Of a DNA stretch of 64,000 nucleotides, positions 43,915 through 55,409 are shown one piece after another. The position numbers and the translations under genes were made by a program. The DNA is taken from contig JAPLFG010000003.1 in assembly GCA_026390795.1 (NCBI GenBank), forward strand, positions 434,001 through 498,000, read 5' to 3'. The notes below the pieces were generated by a model. That model was not told the DNA's origin, made no database searches, and saw nothing but the letters and a program-made list of their open reading frames with translations. This stretch comes from Ignavibacteriales bacterium. Its GTDB lineage: Bacteria; Bacteroidota; Ignavibacteria; Ignavibacteriales; Melioribacteraceae. Within the stretch, counting starts at the first letter, position 1; each line of letters begins with the position of its first letter.

Positions 43915-44445
43915 TCAAAACATTCTAAGATAGTTCAGAAAACTACGGTATGCGACCTCAGGATTTGTGTTTTTATCTACTATTTGCATGTTATAATAAC
44001 CTCCGGAAAACTCTTTCTCAAAACTCACTCTAATCTTGGATTTTACAACATTTGCAACAGCGCTAAAAAAAACATCCTCGGAACGGTTCAGATCCACAAC
44101 CACTTCAAATTCCTTCTGGTTTAAACTGTGGATAAGATTTTTATTTGGCAAATTCAATTTTGTAAAATGTGCCAGGCTATAAGGAACAAATTTGTATTTT
44201 TCCTTTTCAGGTACAATGTTGTATTTATGTTCCGGCAAAAATAATGTAATAACCTTTTTATGAATTTGATAATACTTCAAAATCTCCAATGAACTAATGA
44301 AATCTTTATCATCTTTAGGCATCAGAAATAATAAATCTCTGGCATTGCTTATCACGTTATTAAAAGAAAATTCCCCGATATTTCTGCGCAAATATTTCTT
44401 CTTAATTATAAAATGAGCGATTTTCTTTTTTAATCCTTCAAACAT
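43915..44445 (-). CDS. Unknown protein, resembling the N-half of a GT9 heptosyltransferase
   Basis: 176 residues, starting 1 nt after the ligA stop. The basic N-terminus (FEGLKKKIAHFIIKKKYLRR) is followed by an alpha/beta pattern ('DLLFLMPKDDKDF', 'ILKYYQIHKKVITLFLPEHK', 'FEVVVDLNRSEDVFFSAVANVVKSKIRVSF') that looks like a Rossmann-like domain similar to the first half of GT9 glycosyltransferases, but the UDP/ADP-sugar-binding second domain is missing. No remnants of it follow, so this seems a complete small protein rather than a broken gene. Function unknown. Confidence 0.6.
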   Translation of the reverse strand: MFEGLKKKIAHFIIKKKYLRRNIGEFSFNNVISNARDLLFLMPKDDKDFISSLEILKYYQIHKKVITLFLPEHKYNIVPEKEKYKFVPYSLAHFTKLNLPNKNLIHSLNQKEFEVVVDLNRSEDVFFSAVANVVKSKIRVSFEKEFSGGYYNMQIVDKNTNPEVAYRSFLNYLRMF

Positions 44446-44446
44446 T

Positions 44447-47381
<2,935 letters not shown>

Positions 47382-47400
47382 AGAATTTACAGATTACTTA

Positions 47401-48780
47401 TTAATTCTTTTCTAATTTCGCAGCAAAAGAACCGTCAATACCATGAATATGTGGCAACGTTTGGACAGTACCGTTTTCTGCCACAACCTCATTTGGTAAA
47501 AAATTAACGGCATTAACTAAACTGAAATTCGAATTTTCCGATAAAAATTTATTAATAATTTCAAAATTTTCTTCGGGCTCAATGGTGCAAGTGCTGTATA
47601 CTAAACTACCGCCCGTTTTTAATTGTGCTGCGCCGCTTTTCAGTAACTCGTATTGAATATTAACAATATTTCTGATATCACTCAAATCCCTTTTCCATTT
47701 AATATCAGGTTTCTTTGTAAGAGTTCCTAATCCGGAACAAGGTGCATCTACCAAAACTCTGTCAAAGCCAGCTTCGTCTTTATACTCATTTGCGTCAATT
47801 GTAACCGTTTTAACGTTTTTTACTTTTAATCGATCAAGATTTTTTTGTAGCACTTTTAATCTGCTATCGAAGCGGTCGAGCGCTACAATTTCTCCCGTGT
47901 TCTTCATGAGATCTGCCATTAAAGCTGTTTTTCCTCCCGGAGCTGCACAAAGATCTAAAACGCGCATTTCAGGTTTTATATCCAAAAGTTTAATTGGTAA
48001 TCCGGTACTTTCATCCTGAACTGAAAAATATCCTTTGTGAAAATATTCCCAATCTGTAATGTTGGATAAATTTGCCATACGAATAAAATCCGGTAAATAT
48101 TTGCCGTCACTGAATTTTAACTCAACTGAATTTAAGAGTTCTTTCATTTCATCAACACTAGATACCAAACTGTTAACATGAAGTGTAAGAGACGGTTTAT
48201 TATTATTCGCTATAAGAAATTTTTCGGTGTCTTCCTTTCCGTAACGGTTAACCCATCTTTTAACCAACCAAGTTGGATGAGAATAATAAGCACTAAGGTA
48301 AGCAATCACATCTTCGTTTGGATCAGGATAACGGATAGAGTCTTTGCTTCTAATAATGTTACGTAAGACAGCATTCGTTAGATCGGCAGGTTTCTGTCCT
48401 TGCAGCTTTTTAACAAAATCTACTGCTTCATTAACGGCTGCATAATCCGGAACTTTATCTAAAAATAAAATCTGATAAAGTGCTACACGCATTGCATTCT
48501 TAACGTTAGGAATGCACTTAGAAAATTGTCCTTTATAAAATCCGTTAAGAATCCAATCAATTCTACCTAACCAGCGGGTAACACCGTGTACAATTTCGTA
48601 TAACAATGATTTATCGGGACCGGAGAGGCTGGAATTTTTAATTTCAATATCTAGAAGTTTATCCAGGTATGCATCAGTTCTATCAATTCTGTTAAGAATC
48701 TTAACTGCATGTCCTCTAACCCCTTGATAGAGATTCATACCGATTGTTTCGCTGTTCTGTTCCTGTTCCATATCAAACAA
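47401..48780 (-). CDS. rsmB: 16S rRNA (cytosine(967)-C(5))-methyltransferase RsmB
   Basis: 459 residues (450 from the second Met at 48771). An N-terminal NusB-like domain (about 20-150) precedes the SAM-dependent domain: 'VLDLCAAPGGKTALMADLM', 'DAPCSGLGTLTKKPD' and 'YSTCTIEPEEN', the last two holding the two catalytic cysteines. It methylates C967 of 16S rRNA. It lies 19 nt upstream of the rodZ-like gene, giving a unit rsmB-rodZ-ligA. Confidence 0.95.
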   Translation of the reverse strand: MFDMEQEQNSETIGMNLYQGVRGHAVKILNRIDRTDAYLDKLLDIEIKNSSLSGPDKSLLYEIVHGVTRWLGRIDWILNGFYKGQFSKCIPNVKNAMRVALYQILFLDKVPDYAAVNEAVDFVKKLQGQKPADLTNAVLRNIIRSKDSIRYPDPNEDVIAYLSAYYSHPTWLVKRWVNRYGKEDTEKFLIANNNKPSLTLHVNSLVSSVDEMKELLNSVELKFSDGKYLPDFIRMANLSNITDWEYFHKGYFSVQDESTGLPIKLLDIKPEMRVLDLCAAPGGKTALMADLMKNTGEIVALDRFDSRLKVLQKNLDRLKVKNVKTVTIDANEYKDEAGFDRVLVDAPCSGLGTLTKKPDIKWKRDLSDIRNIVNIQYELLKSGAAQLKTGGSLVYSTCTIEPEENFEIINKFLSENSNFSLVNAVNFLPNEVVAENGTVQTLPHIHGIDGSFAAKLEKN

Positions 48781-48846
48781 TAATTATTAGGTGCTAATTT
48801 ATTTCAGTGAAAAATGAATGATTAAAAGGGTGGATTTAAAAAGAGA

Positions 48847-48866
48847 AAGGGCTGCTGAAACAGCCC
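48847..48866 (-). terminator. Terminator of rpmE
   Basis: Stem agggctg (48847-48853) and cagccct (48860-48866), loop of 6 nt; on the minus strand it is followed by ttctcttttt. It lies 25 nt after the rpmE stop. Confidence 0.85.
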
Positions 48867-48890
48867 TATATATAACTCTTAAAAGAAAAT

Positions 48891-49106
48891 TTAAACGAAT
48901 TTTTCTTCCTTTACGCCATATTTCTTTTTAAATCTTTCAACACGACCTGTGGAATCTACAAGTTTTTGTTTTCCGGTAAAGAATGGATGACAATTAGAAC
49001 AAAGTTCTATTTTGATACTGCTAACTGTAGAACGTGTAACAAATGTATTTCCACAAACACATGTGACTTCACATCGTTGATAAGTTGGATGAATTCCTTG
49101 TTTCAT
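48891..49106 (-). CDS. rpmE: 50S ribosomal protein L31
   Basis: 71 residues. [22 protein letters not shown] followed by '[27 protein letters not shown]' split across the usual L31 landmarks. Cys16, Cys18, Cys36-region and Cys39-region form the zinc-binding (C+) version. It is transcribed alone from a very good promoter and ends in a strong terminator. Confidence 0.97.
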   Translation of the reverse strand: MKQGIHPTYQRCEVTCVCGNTFVTRSTVSSIKIELCSNCHPFFTGKQKLVDSTGRVERFKKKYGVKEEKFV

Positions 49107-49137
49107 TTTAAAACTACTTCCTTGATTATTTTGGACA

Positions 49138-49169
49138 CAAATTTAGGCATGCTGTAGCTAAAAAACAAA
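49138..49169 (-). promoter_or_regulatory. Bacteroidota-type promoter of rpmE
   Basis: On the minus strand TTTG (49166-49169), then exactly 20 nt, then TAAATTTG (49138-49145): a full match to the -33 TTTG / -7 TAnnTTTG consensus. The leader would be about 25 nt. This is the best promoter in the window. Confidence 0.8.
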
Positions 49170-49184
49170 CTCGAATTGTGCAGA

Positions 49185-49859
49185 TTATGGCATTTTTTGG
49201 ACTTTTTTCAAAGAATCTGCCTTCATCTGTGCTTTTCTAAGTGAGTCTATCTGTGCTCGATATTTATTTAAAGTGTTTTGATCCGGTTTTTCCGATATGA
49301 AGAAACCGTCATACGGAGCCGGTTCATTACCGCTGTTAACAATGTTTCCTCTCTGCATATCTCTTTGATGACCGCTGCCGGAAATATAATCATCGAGTGA
49401 TACAGACCTTGAAGCACCAAAAGGAAATCTGACATTCATTTTATTTAATGAATTCGCTTGGTTTAGCGGAGAACTTGAATTTTTATTTGTAACAGCAGAA
49501 TTACTAATTTGAGCAGAATTGTTCGCAGCTATATCATTACCGGCTTCAATTTTATTATTCAAACTCTGTTGATCACCAACCTTTTGAGCTGAATTAAGTA
49601 AAGGATTATCTATTTGCTGAGAAGAGGGGAGGAAAACAAATAATAAAATAATTGCTGTAACAACTACTGCAGAAGGAGCTAAAAACTTAACCCAGTTGAA
49701 ACGCTGTTTTTCCTCATCCATTATTCCAAAATTTTTATTCTTTATCCTCGTCATCAAATTGAATTCAAAATTTTCAGGCGCTTCAACTTTTGGAAGATTT
49801 TGAAGATCTTTAATCATTTTGGAATAATTACTTTCATTTTCATTGTAAATAGTTTTCAT
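49185..49859 (-). CDS. Putative membrane anti-sigma factor
   Basis: 224 residues. A cytoplasmic N-domain of about 58 residues ('NLPKVEAPENFEFNLMTRI') precedes one membrane helix (about 59-78, 'LAPSAVVVTAIILLFVFL') and an extracytoplasmic Asn/Gln/Ser-rich region with a basic, helical C-terminus ('RAQIDSLRKAQMKADSLKK'). It begins 3 nt after the ECF sigma stop, the usual place for an anti-sigma gene, but lacks the zinc-binding HxxxCxxC motif of classical ZAS anti-sigmas. The role is inferred mainly from context. Confidence 0.6.
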   Translation of the reverse strand: MKTIYNENESNYSKMIKDLQNLPKVEAPENFEFNLMTRIKNKNFGIMDEEKQRFNWVKFLAPSAVVVTAIILLFVFLPSSQQIDNPLLNSAQKVGDQQSLNNKIEAGNDIAANNSAQISNSAVTNKNSSSPLNQANSLNKMNVRFPFGASRSVSLDDYISGSGHQRDMQRGNIVNSGNEPAPYDGFFISEKPDQNTLNKYRAQIDSLRKAQMKADSLKKVQKMP

Positions 49860-49862
49860 AGG

Positions 49863-50447
49863 CTACTCTTTATAAATATGTTTTAAGAGTTTTTGTAATT
49901 GAGCGCGACCGCGATTAATTCTCGATTTAACTGTTCCAATCGCGAGTCCCGAAATTTCAGAAATTTCTTCATATGATAAATCTTGTATATCTCTTAGTAT
50001 CACAACTTCTCTATAAACCGGTTTTACTTTAAGCAATGCTTTTTGAATAATCTCATTTCTAATCTCACCATCCGCGATCTTTTCCGGTGAACGAAACATT
50101 TTATCTTCAATCTGCGGAGTTTTATCATCATCGTTATTGCTAATTGAAAGAATACTTCTTCTTCGTCTCCGCTTCAATTCATTCTTTGCAAGATTTCCGG
50201 CAATAGTATAAATCCAAGTAGAAAATTTTGCAAATGATCTATAAGAATCCTTGTTAAGATAAAATTTAATCATCGTGTCTTGAACAATATCAGTACAAAC
50301 GTCTCTGTCGCCAACAAATCTATAAACAAAATTCATCAATGGATCTTTATAACGCCTAACCAAAATTTCATAAGCTTCAAGAGTATTACTGTCTTGAAAC
50401 TCTTTAATAAGCTCTTCATCTTTTAGTTCGGTTAGCGACTTATTCAA
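49863..50447 (-). CDS. ECF-type RNA polymerase sigma factor
   Basis: 194 residues. Region 2 runs from 'ALEAYEILVRRYKDPLMNFVYRFVGD' through 'DIVQDTMIKFY' and 'FSTWIYTIAGNLAKNELKRRRRR'; region 4 has 'YREVVILRDIQDLSYEEISEISGLAIGTVKSRINRGR', here named by its split landmarks REVVILRD and GTVKSRINRGR. Standard sigma-E/RpoE-like size. It is co-transcribed with the putative anti-sigma gene downstream, which likely holds it inactive until an envelope signal. Confidence 0.93.
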   Translation of the reverse strand: MNKSLTELKDEELIKEFQDSNTLEAYEILVRRYKDPLMNFVYRFVGDRDVCTDIVQDTMIKFYLNKDSYRSFAKFSTWIYTIAGNLAKNELKRRRRRSILSISNNDDDKTPQIEDKMFRSPEKIADGEIRNEIIQKALLKVKPVYREVVILRDIQDLSYEEISEISGLAIGTVKSRINRGRAQLQKLLKHIYKE

Positions 50448-50530
50448 TGAGTATTATACCCTATCTGAAAAGAAATGTTTCAAATTTTCCCGTTAATTTT
50501 AGCCATATAAGAAAATAAAAGCAACCGGTA

Positions 50531-51568
50531 TTAAACTAAAAAACCGGATGAAACTTCAAGACCCAGCATTTCCGAAATCAAAGTAAGCAAAACCGTTTTG
50601 GCGTCGGCAGAAGTAGTTTTTATCGCGATATCTGCATTTAGCAGGGCGCGAGAAGCATTAAGAAGGCGTTCATCATTCATCATATAACTCGCCTTTTTGC
50701 AATTTACATAATATCCCCAGCTCACACCGGCTAATTTGGCTGCTTCATTATCATTAATCCCTAATTTCACCAATTCCATTATTTGCGCAACGATTAATAC
50801 AAATTTTGAAAGCATATTCACAATAACGACTATCTCCATGCCTGAGTCAAAAAGATTATATGCAACTTCAACCGCTTTCGATTTATTCCCTTTTCCAACA
50901 GCATCCTGAAGATTAAATATTGAATATTCTTTTGTGGGCGATGCGATTTTAATTATATCTTCGGTAGTAACTTTCTCTTTATCCGGCAAATAATTTAATA
51001 ATTTTTGAAGCTGAATCTCGAGTAACGATTTGTCCTCTCCAACTATATCAACCAAAAACTGCGCTACATTGCTTGGAAAATTAATCCCGATTTGTTTTGC
51101 TTTTTTCACCAGCCAATCAATCAGTTCATCACCTGTCGCAACACGTGCTTCAAATAATGCGTCTATGTTTAATAAATTAGAATACGGCTCTCTTGAAGGA
51201 TCGGAAATCTTGCCGGCTTGAGTTACTACTAAAATTGTAAATTCAGGCGGACTCTTAATGAAAGCGGATAATTCTTTCTTTTCGTTAAATTTTTCAAAAT
51301 TCTTAACAACAATTAATTTTTTACCGCCGCCAAACGGAAATGATAATGCCAGATCCAAAATTTGAGATAAACTTTGATTCTTTTCCGCACTTATTACTTC
51401 TTTATCAAAATCGGAGAGAACAAAAGGTGCCGCAGCTTTTTCTATTGTCTCAACAGCAAGATCCAATGTATATTGATCTTCACCGCAAAGGAAATAGATT
51501 GGTAGAAATCTATCTTTCGAAAGAGATTTAGATATTTCCGTTACAGATGGAATTTGAATTTTAGCCAT
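50531..51568 (-). CDS. holA: DNA polymerase III subunit delta
   Basis: 345 residues. HolA opens the beta clamp during loading. The N-domain has 'PIYFLCGEDQYTLDLAVETI', then 'GGGKKLIVVKNFEKF' and 'FTILVVTQAGK'; the middle domain has 'DKSLLEIQLQKLLNYL' and 'IFNLQDAVGKGNKSKAVE'; the C-domain carries 'LLNASRALLNADIAIKT'. Although dispersed in sequence, the order fits the delta family well. It starts with MAKIQIP at 51568; no clear ribosome site is seen. Confidence 0.9.
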   Translation of the reverse strand: MAKIQIPSVTEISKSLSKDRFLPIYFLCGEDQYTLDLAVETIEKAAAPFVLSDFDKEVISAEKNQSLSQILDLALSFPFGGGKKLIVVKNFEKFNEKKELSAFIKSPPEFTILVVTQAGKISDPSREPYSNLLNIDALFEARVATGDELIDWLVKKAKQIGINFPSNVAQFLVDIVGEDKSLLEIQLQKLLNYLPDKEKVTTEDIIKIASPTKEYSIFNLQDAVGKGNKSKAVEVAYNLFDSGMEIVVIVNMLSKFVLIVAQIMELVKLGINDNEAAKLAGVSWGYYVNCKKASYMMNDERLLNASRALLNADIAIKTTSADAKTVLLTLISEMLGLEVSSGFLV

Positions 51569-51606
51569 AAATTATCATTTAAGAAGATAAAATTATATAA
51601 AAGGAT

Positions 51607-52224
51607 CTAGCTTGCCCGTTTTTCAATAATTATTTTTTGAATTGAAACTGCCTTAAGTGGTTTTTCATTTTTATCGGTTCTTAATTTTCCAATATCGTGA
51701 ACAACATTCATCCCGCCAATAACTTTACCAAAAATTGTATGTCTTCCATCCAGCCACGGTGCAGCACTAATCGTAACAAAGAATTGGCTTCCGTTTGTAT
51801 TAGGTCCGGCATTAGCCATTGCAAGGACTCCAGCGTCATCAAAATGGAATGTCCGCACAATTTCATCCTCAAACTTTTTACCGTAAATGCTTTCGCCTCC
51901 CTCACCTGTTCCGGTTGGGTCGCCGCCTTGAATCATAAAATCTTTTATGACACGATGAAATGTTAATCCGTTGTAATAACCTTTAACCGAAAGTGCAACA
52001 AAATTTTCTACAGTCTTTGGTGTTTCTTTGGCATATAATTCTAATTCGAAAGTACCTAGGTTTGTCTCAAGTACAGCAGCCAGTTTCTCTCTTCCTTGCA
52101 AATCTAATAATTGAGAAACTGTAGCACCGTCTTGAGATGATTGTAAAACTTTTGGCTTGCATGATAAACAACAAATCATCAAAGCAATTGAAGAAACGAT
52201 AAAAAATATTTTTCTTTTTTTCAT
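51607..52224 (-). CDS. Cyclophilin-type peptidyl-prolyl isomerase, lipoprotein
   Basis: 205 residues. Lipobox 'CCLSC' with Cys22. The cyclophilin domain (about 50-200) has 'FELELYAKETPKTVENFVAL', 'LTFHRVIKDFMIQGGDPTGTG', 'GVLAMANAGPNTNGSQFFVT' and 'LDGRHTIFGKVIGGMNVV', including the Arg in FHRV, 'MIQGGDP' and Gln in 'SQFF' that make the active site. It assists folding of envelope proteins at proline bonds. It lies 38 nt after holA on the same strand in reverse order, i.e. upstream of holA in transcription. Confidence 0.93.
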   Translation of the reverse strand: MKKRKIFFIVSSIALMICCLSCKPKVLQSSQDGATVSQLLDLQGREKLAAVLETNLGTFELELYAKETPKTVENFVALSVKGYYNGLTFHRVIKDFMIQGGDPTGTGEGGESIYGKKFEDEIVRTFHFDDAGVLAMANAGPNTNGSQFFVTISAAPWLDGRHTIFGKVIGGMNVVHDIGKLRTDKNEKPLKAVSIQKIIIEKRAS

Positions 52225-52234
52225 TTCATAATCC

Positions 52235-53083
52235 TTATGGTAATATTATTCCCTTCCCAAGAAGAAATAAAATAATTATACCTGCAATAATTCTATACAC
52301 AATAAAAACAAATGTTGATTTCTTTTTTAAGTAACGAAGAAGCAATCCGATTGAAAGATAACCAACAACTGCAGAAGCTATTGTTGCAGCAATCAAATTA
52401 ATCATTCCGCTATGATCAATATATTTCAGCGATTGATAGAATTCTAACAATCCGCTTGCGGCAACAGCCGGAATGCTCATTAAAAAAGAAAAGCGTGCAG
52501 CAGTCTCGCGGTCAAATCCAAGAAATAAACCGGCAGTTATTGTTGTACCCGACCGTGATGAACCGGGTATTAAAGCAAATGATTGAGCAAAACCGATAAT
52601 TACTGCATCGTACCACTTAATGTCTTTGGTCTTGCGCGTAAATTTGCCTGTCTTTTCAGCTACAGCAAGAATTATTGCCAGAACAATTAGACTTCCGGCA
52701 ATGATATATAAATCTTTTGTAAGCACACCTTCTATTATATGTTTGAAGCTCAGACCGATGACTGCTACAGGAAGAGTTGCAAAAATCAAATACCAGCCCA
52801 TCTTTGAATTCATTGACTGTTCATTTATTTTTTTACGATCAAGTATATTGTCGTGAACAAAATCCTCAAGAATCAAGAGCAAATCTTTCCAAAAATAGAC
52901 CAATACTGCGATAAGGGTTCCAAGTTGGATAACAGCAATAAAAGCCGTCCAATGTTCCGGATTTTCAGCAGATATTAAATTCATCAATTTACCAGCTACT
53001 GTTAAGTGCCCGGTGCTGCTGATAGGTAGAAATTCTGTTATACCCTGTATGATTCCAAGCAATATTGCTTCAAATGTATTCAA
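52235..53083 (-). CDS. uppP: Undecaprenyl-diphosphatase
   Basis: 282 residues, about eight membrane helices. UppP (BacA) dephosphorylates undecaprenyl diphosphate to recycle the carrier lipid for peptidoglycan and O-antigen. The catalytic motifs are 'GITEFLPISSTGHL' at about 14-27 and 'PGSSRSGTTITAGLFLG' at about 173-189. The gene lies 9 nt after the barrel gene and 10 nt before the cyclophilin gene. Confidence 0.96.
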   Translation of the reverse strand: MNTFEAILLGIIQGITEFLPISSTGHLTVAGKLMNLISAENPEHWTAFIAVIQLGTLIAVLVYFWKDLLLILEDFVHDNILDRKKINEQSMNSKMGWYLIFATLPVAVIGLSFKHIIEGVLTKDLYIIAGSLIVLAIILAVAEKTGKFTRKTKDIKWYDAVIIGFAQSFALIPGSSRSGTTITAGLFLGFDRETAARFSFLMSIPAVAASGLLEFYQSLKYIDHSGMINLIAATIASAVVGYLSIGLLLRYLKKKSTFVFIVYRIIAGIIILFLLGKGIILP

Positions 53084-53092
53084 AATTGACCT

Positions 53093-53734
53093 CTAAAGAA
53101 TAAAAGTTATGCCTAAATAAATTCCAAATGATAAAGCGTTTAGATTTAGTTTCTCACCTGTTGAGTGATTGACTATTGTATTTTGTGCATTGGAGACATC
53201 ACTGGTATTATCATAACGTAAATTCGTTCCAATTAAAGCGTAAAAGTTTTTACTAAGCAAAGTGTTTCCTTCTGCTTTTAATATCAATCCATAACCGCTT
53301 GCCGAATAGTTCGATGAAGTATTAATTTTTTCTGTGAGTGAAACGAATCTCGGTCCAACACCGCCGCCAAATTTAAATTGATAACCTTCGCCCGGGAGAA
53401 GATAATAAGCGAGAATGCTTGGTCTGTGCATATTAAATGCAATTTCATATACCCCGCCTGAACCTAATGATGCCGTGTATGAATCAATCATTAAATCATA
53501 TTCCAAACCGAGTGCAAATGAATTAGATAATTTATAATCTGCCTCACCTGAAAAACTAACTGAGCTTTTGAATGATGGAAGAATATTACCCCCGGCAGCA
53601 AAACCTGAATTAACATATTCACGGAATGATGGAGAAGATCTAAAGTCCAGACCCATCGATAAACTTAAATCCCATTGGGCAGAAAGATTATTGGCTGCCA
53701 CAATAAAAATGATAAGCAGATATATTTTTTTCAT
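53093..53734 (-). CDS. Outer-membrane beta-barrel protein
   Basis: 213 residues. Signal peptide 1-19 ('AANNLSAQ'), then alternating strands with 'SLSMGLDFRSSPSF', 'SVSFSGEADYKLSNSFALGLEYDLM', 'YQFKFGGGVGPRFVSL' and a terminal strand 'LSFGIYLGITFIL' ending in Leu. It is not closely similar to the barrels at 24946-26226. Its ATG overlaps the stop of the flippase-like gene by 4 nt (ATGA). No family-level function can be assigned. Confidence 0.75.
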   Translation of the reverse strand: MKKIYLLIIFIVAANNLSAQWDLSLSMGLDFRSSPSFREYVNSGFAAGGNILPSFKSSVSFSGEADYKLSNSFALGLEYDLMIDSYTASLGSGGVYEIAFNMHRPSILAYYLLPGEGYQFKFGGGVGPRFVSLTEKINTSSNYSASGYGLILKAEGNTLLSKNFYALIGTNLRYDNTSDVSNAQNTIVNHSTGEKLNLNALSFGIYLGITFIL

Positions 53735-54801
53735 TTTTCATCCGAATGAATACTAAATACCGAAAGGAACGATTCTTTTTTGAGACCTTTCTTTAAACGA
53801 CTTACGTTCACAATATATATTATGATTAGTGTTGATAACACAAAAAGCAAATAAGAAATAAAGTGTGTAAGCAATGCATAAGCAGCACTTACTTCATAAC
53901 CAAACTTGAAAAGCTGGGTCAGCACAAAAATTGAAATTAAATGATAGGGACCTGTTCCACCAGGTGTTGGTATCATAGCGCTGAATGAGCTGATAGTCAT
54001 TACTATCCATGCAGTAGTAAAAGTAGCCCTGCCGGTAGCTTCCATTCCAAAAATATAGAAACCTACATAGGAATTTAAAGCATAAAAAAGAAGAATAACC
54101 ACGGACCATATAACCAGCATTATAATATTTTTTGTCCCTTTGATGCTTGAGAGACCACTGATTAGAGTATTAAATAGAACCTCCAAACGGCTTTCAAGGT
54201 TTTTATTAATTTTGGCTGCCAATTTTAAAAATATTTTTTTAAATAGTTGTTGGTAACGAACAAGCAAAAACAAAAATACCGTTACTAAGAAAATTAAAAT
54301 ATACCCAACGGTAAGAGACGTCTTCAACCAGCTGACTTCTTCATATAAATTGCCTGAATATAGACTGACACTAATTAATGCGGCTAATGCAAATGTTGTA
54401 ATATCTATTACTCTCTCAACTACAATCGTTCCAATCACCGAAGTGCGAGAAATACTTTCCCATCTGCCGAAAAATAAGCCTCTGTAAAGTTCTCCCAAAC
54501 GGGGAATAACACAGTTCACTCCGTATCCAACCATTACGGCACCGAAAAGATGAAACGTTGTAACATCTTTCTTAACAGAGTTAATCATATAACGCCACCG
54601 GAGTGCGCGGGCAAGATGTGAAGCAAAAAAAACAACTACATATAGGAAAATTGCGATCAAAGATGATTGAGCAATGAGAGCAAAGGATTTTTGAAGATCA
54701 ATACCTTTAAATGCAAAATAGAGAAACAGAATTGTAAGGATGACCGGGAAAAAATAACCTGCTACTTTTGCCAGTTGATTATTTGTTTTACCTGAGGTCA
54801 A
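53731..54801 (-). CDS. LPG-synthase-TM/UPF0104 family flippase-like membrane protein
   Basis: 356 residues with about eight membrane helices. 'ASHLARALRWRYMI', 'GYGVNCVIPRLGELYRG', 'ERVIDITTFALAALISVSLY' and 'SFSAMIPTPGGTGPYHLISIFVL' are hallmarks of the lysylphosphatidylglycerol synthetase TM-region family (AglD/UPF0104). Without the C-terminal transferase domain, members are thought to flip lipids; the substrate is unknown. The C-terminus is basic. It overlaps lolA by 14 nt. Confidence 0.9.
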   Translation of the reverse strand: MTSGKTNNQLAKVAGYFFPVILTILFLYFAFKGIDLQKSFALIAQSSLIAIFLYVVVFFASHLARALRWRYMINSVKKDVTTFHLFGAVMVGYGVNCVIPRLGELYRGLFFGRWESISRTSVIGTIVVERVIDITTFALAALISVSLYSGNLYEEVSWLKTSLTVGYILIFLVTVFLFLLVRYQQLFKKIFLKLAAKINKNLESRLEVLFNTLISGLSSIKGTKNIIMLVIWSVVILLFYALNSYVGFYIFGMEATGRATFTTAWIVMTISSFSAMIPTPGGTGPYHLISIFVLTQLFKFGYEVSAAYALLTHFISYLLFVLSTLIIIYIVNVSRLKKGLKKESFLSVFSIHSDEK

Positions 54802-55408
54802 TAATCTTTATTCCTTTGGGGGGATAATATGTAAATCGTGCATCCGGTAAATCTTGATTTATTTTTAAATCGGTAAACTGAAAAGCATACCGCATATCTC
54901 CGCGGTCAAGAACTTCCAATCTTGAAATCATACCATCGCTCGAAATCCAAATTTTAACATACTTGAATTCCATGTCCTGATCTTTTGGAGTAAGTTCGAT
55001 GCAGCCCTCTCCTTTTTGTGAATTCTCTTCTTTTATAATTTTACTTTTACAGAGCGGCGGGTAATCAAATATAAAGCGTTCAAGTGAAAACGATGTCGGA
55101 TCATCAGATAATTTACTTATTACAACTCTGTTAAACCGTTTATCATTATTCCAAACTGTTTGTCCATCGGAAACAATGAACTGATTATTTAGATCAACAA
55201 TGAATCTATTTTTTCTTTTGTACGAAAACTTGCCGGATGTTTTACCCTGGTCGTGTCCCTGTGCATCAAAATAGTTTTGTGAAAAATCTGCCGTAAAATT
55301 ATTTATTGATTTAAACTTGTTTTGTATTTTTTTAATAAACTCGTTAGCAGACTGCGGAAAAACCAGTGATGAAATGAAGCAAATTAATATGAAGATTTTC
55401 GTTTTCAT
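54788..55408 (-). CDS. lolA: Outer-membrane lipoprotein carrier protein LolA
   Basis: 206 residues. Signal peptide 1-18 ('SSLVFPQS'). The LolA half-barrel shows 'FKSINNFTADFSQNYFDAQG', 'SGKFSYKRKNRFIVDLNNQFIVSDGQTVW' landmarks, 'IFDYPP' and 'VKIWISSDGMISRLEVLDRGDMRYAFQFTDLKIN' landmarks, given here only in part. LolA ferries lipoproteins across the periplasm to the outer membrane, which the many lipoproteins in this window would need. It is 1 nt downstream of ftsK. Confidence 0.92.
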   Translation of the reverse strand: MKTKIFILICFISSLVFPQSANEFIKKIQNKFKSINNFTADFSQNYFDAQGHDQGKTSGKFSYKRKNRFIVDLNNQFIVSDGQTVWNNDKRFNRVVISKLSDDPTSFSLERFIFDYPPLCKSKIIKEENSQKGEGCIELTPKDQDMEFKYVKIWISSDGMISRLEVLDRGDMRYAFQFTDLKINQDLPDARFTYYPPKGIKIIDLR

Positions 55409-55409
55409 T

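Noticed and set aside
43915-44445. Pseudogene of a heptosyltransferase
   Set aside because: The frame is intact with a normal stop, and no remnant of the second domain follows before the STAS gene.
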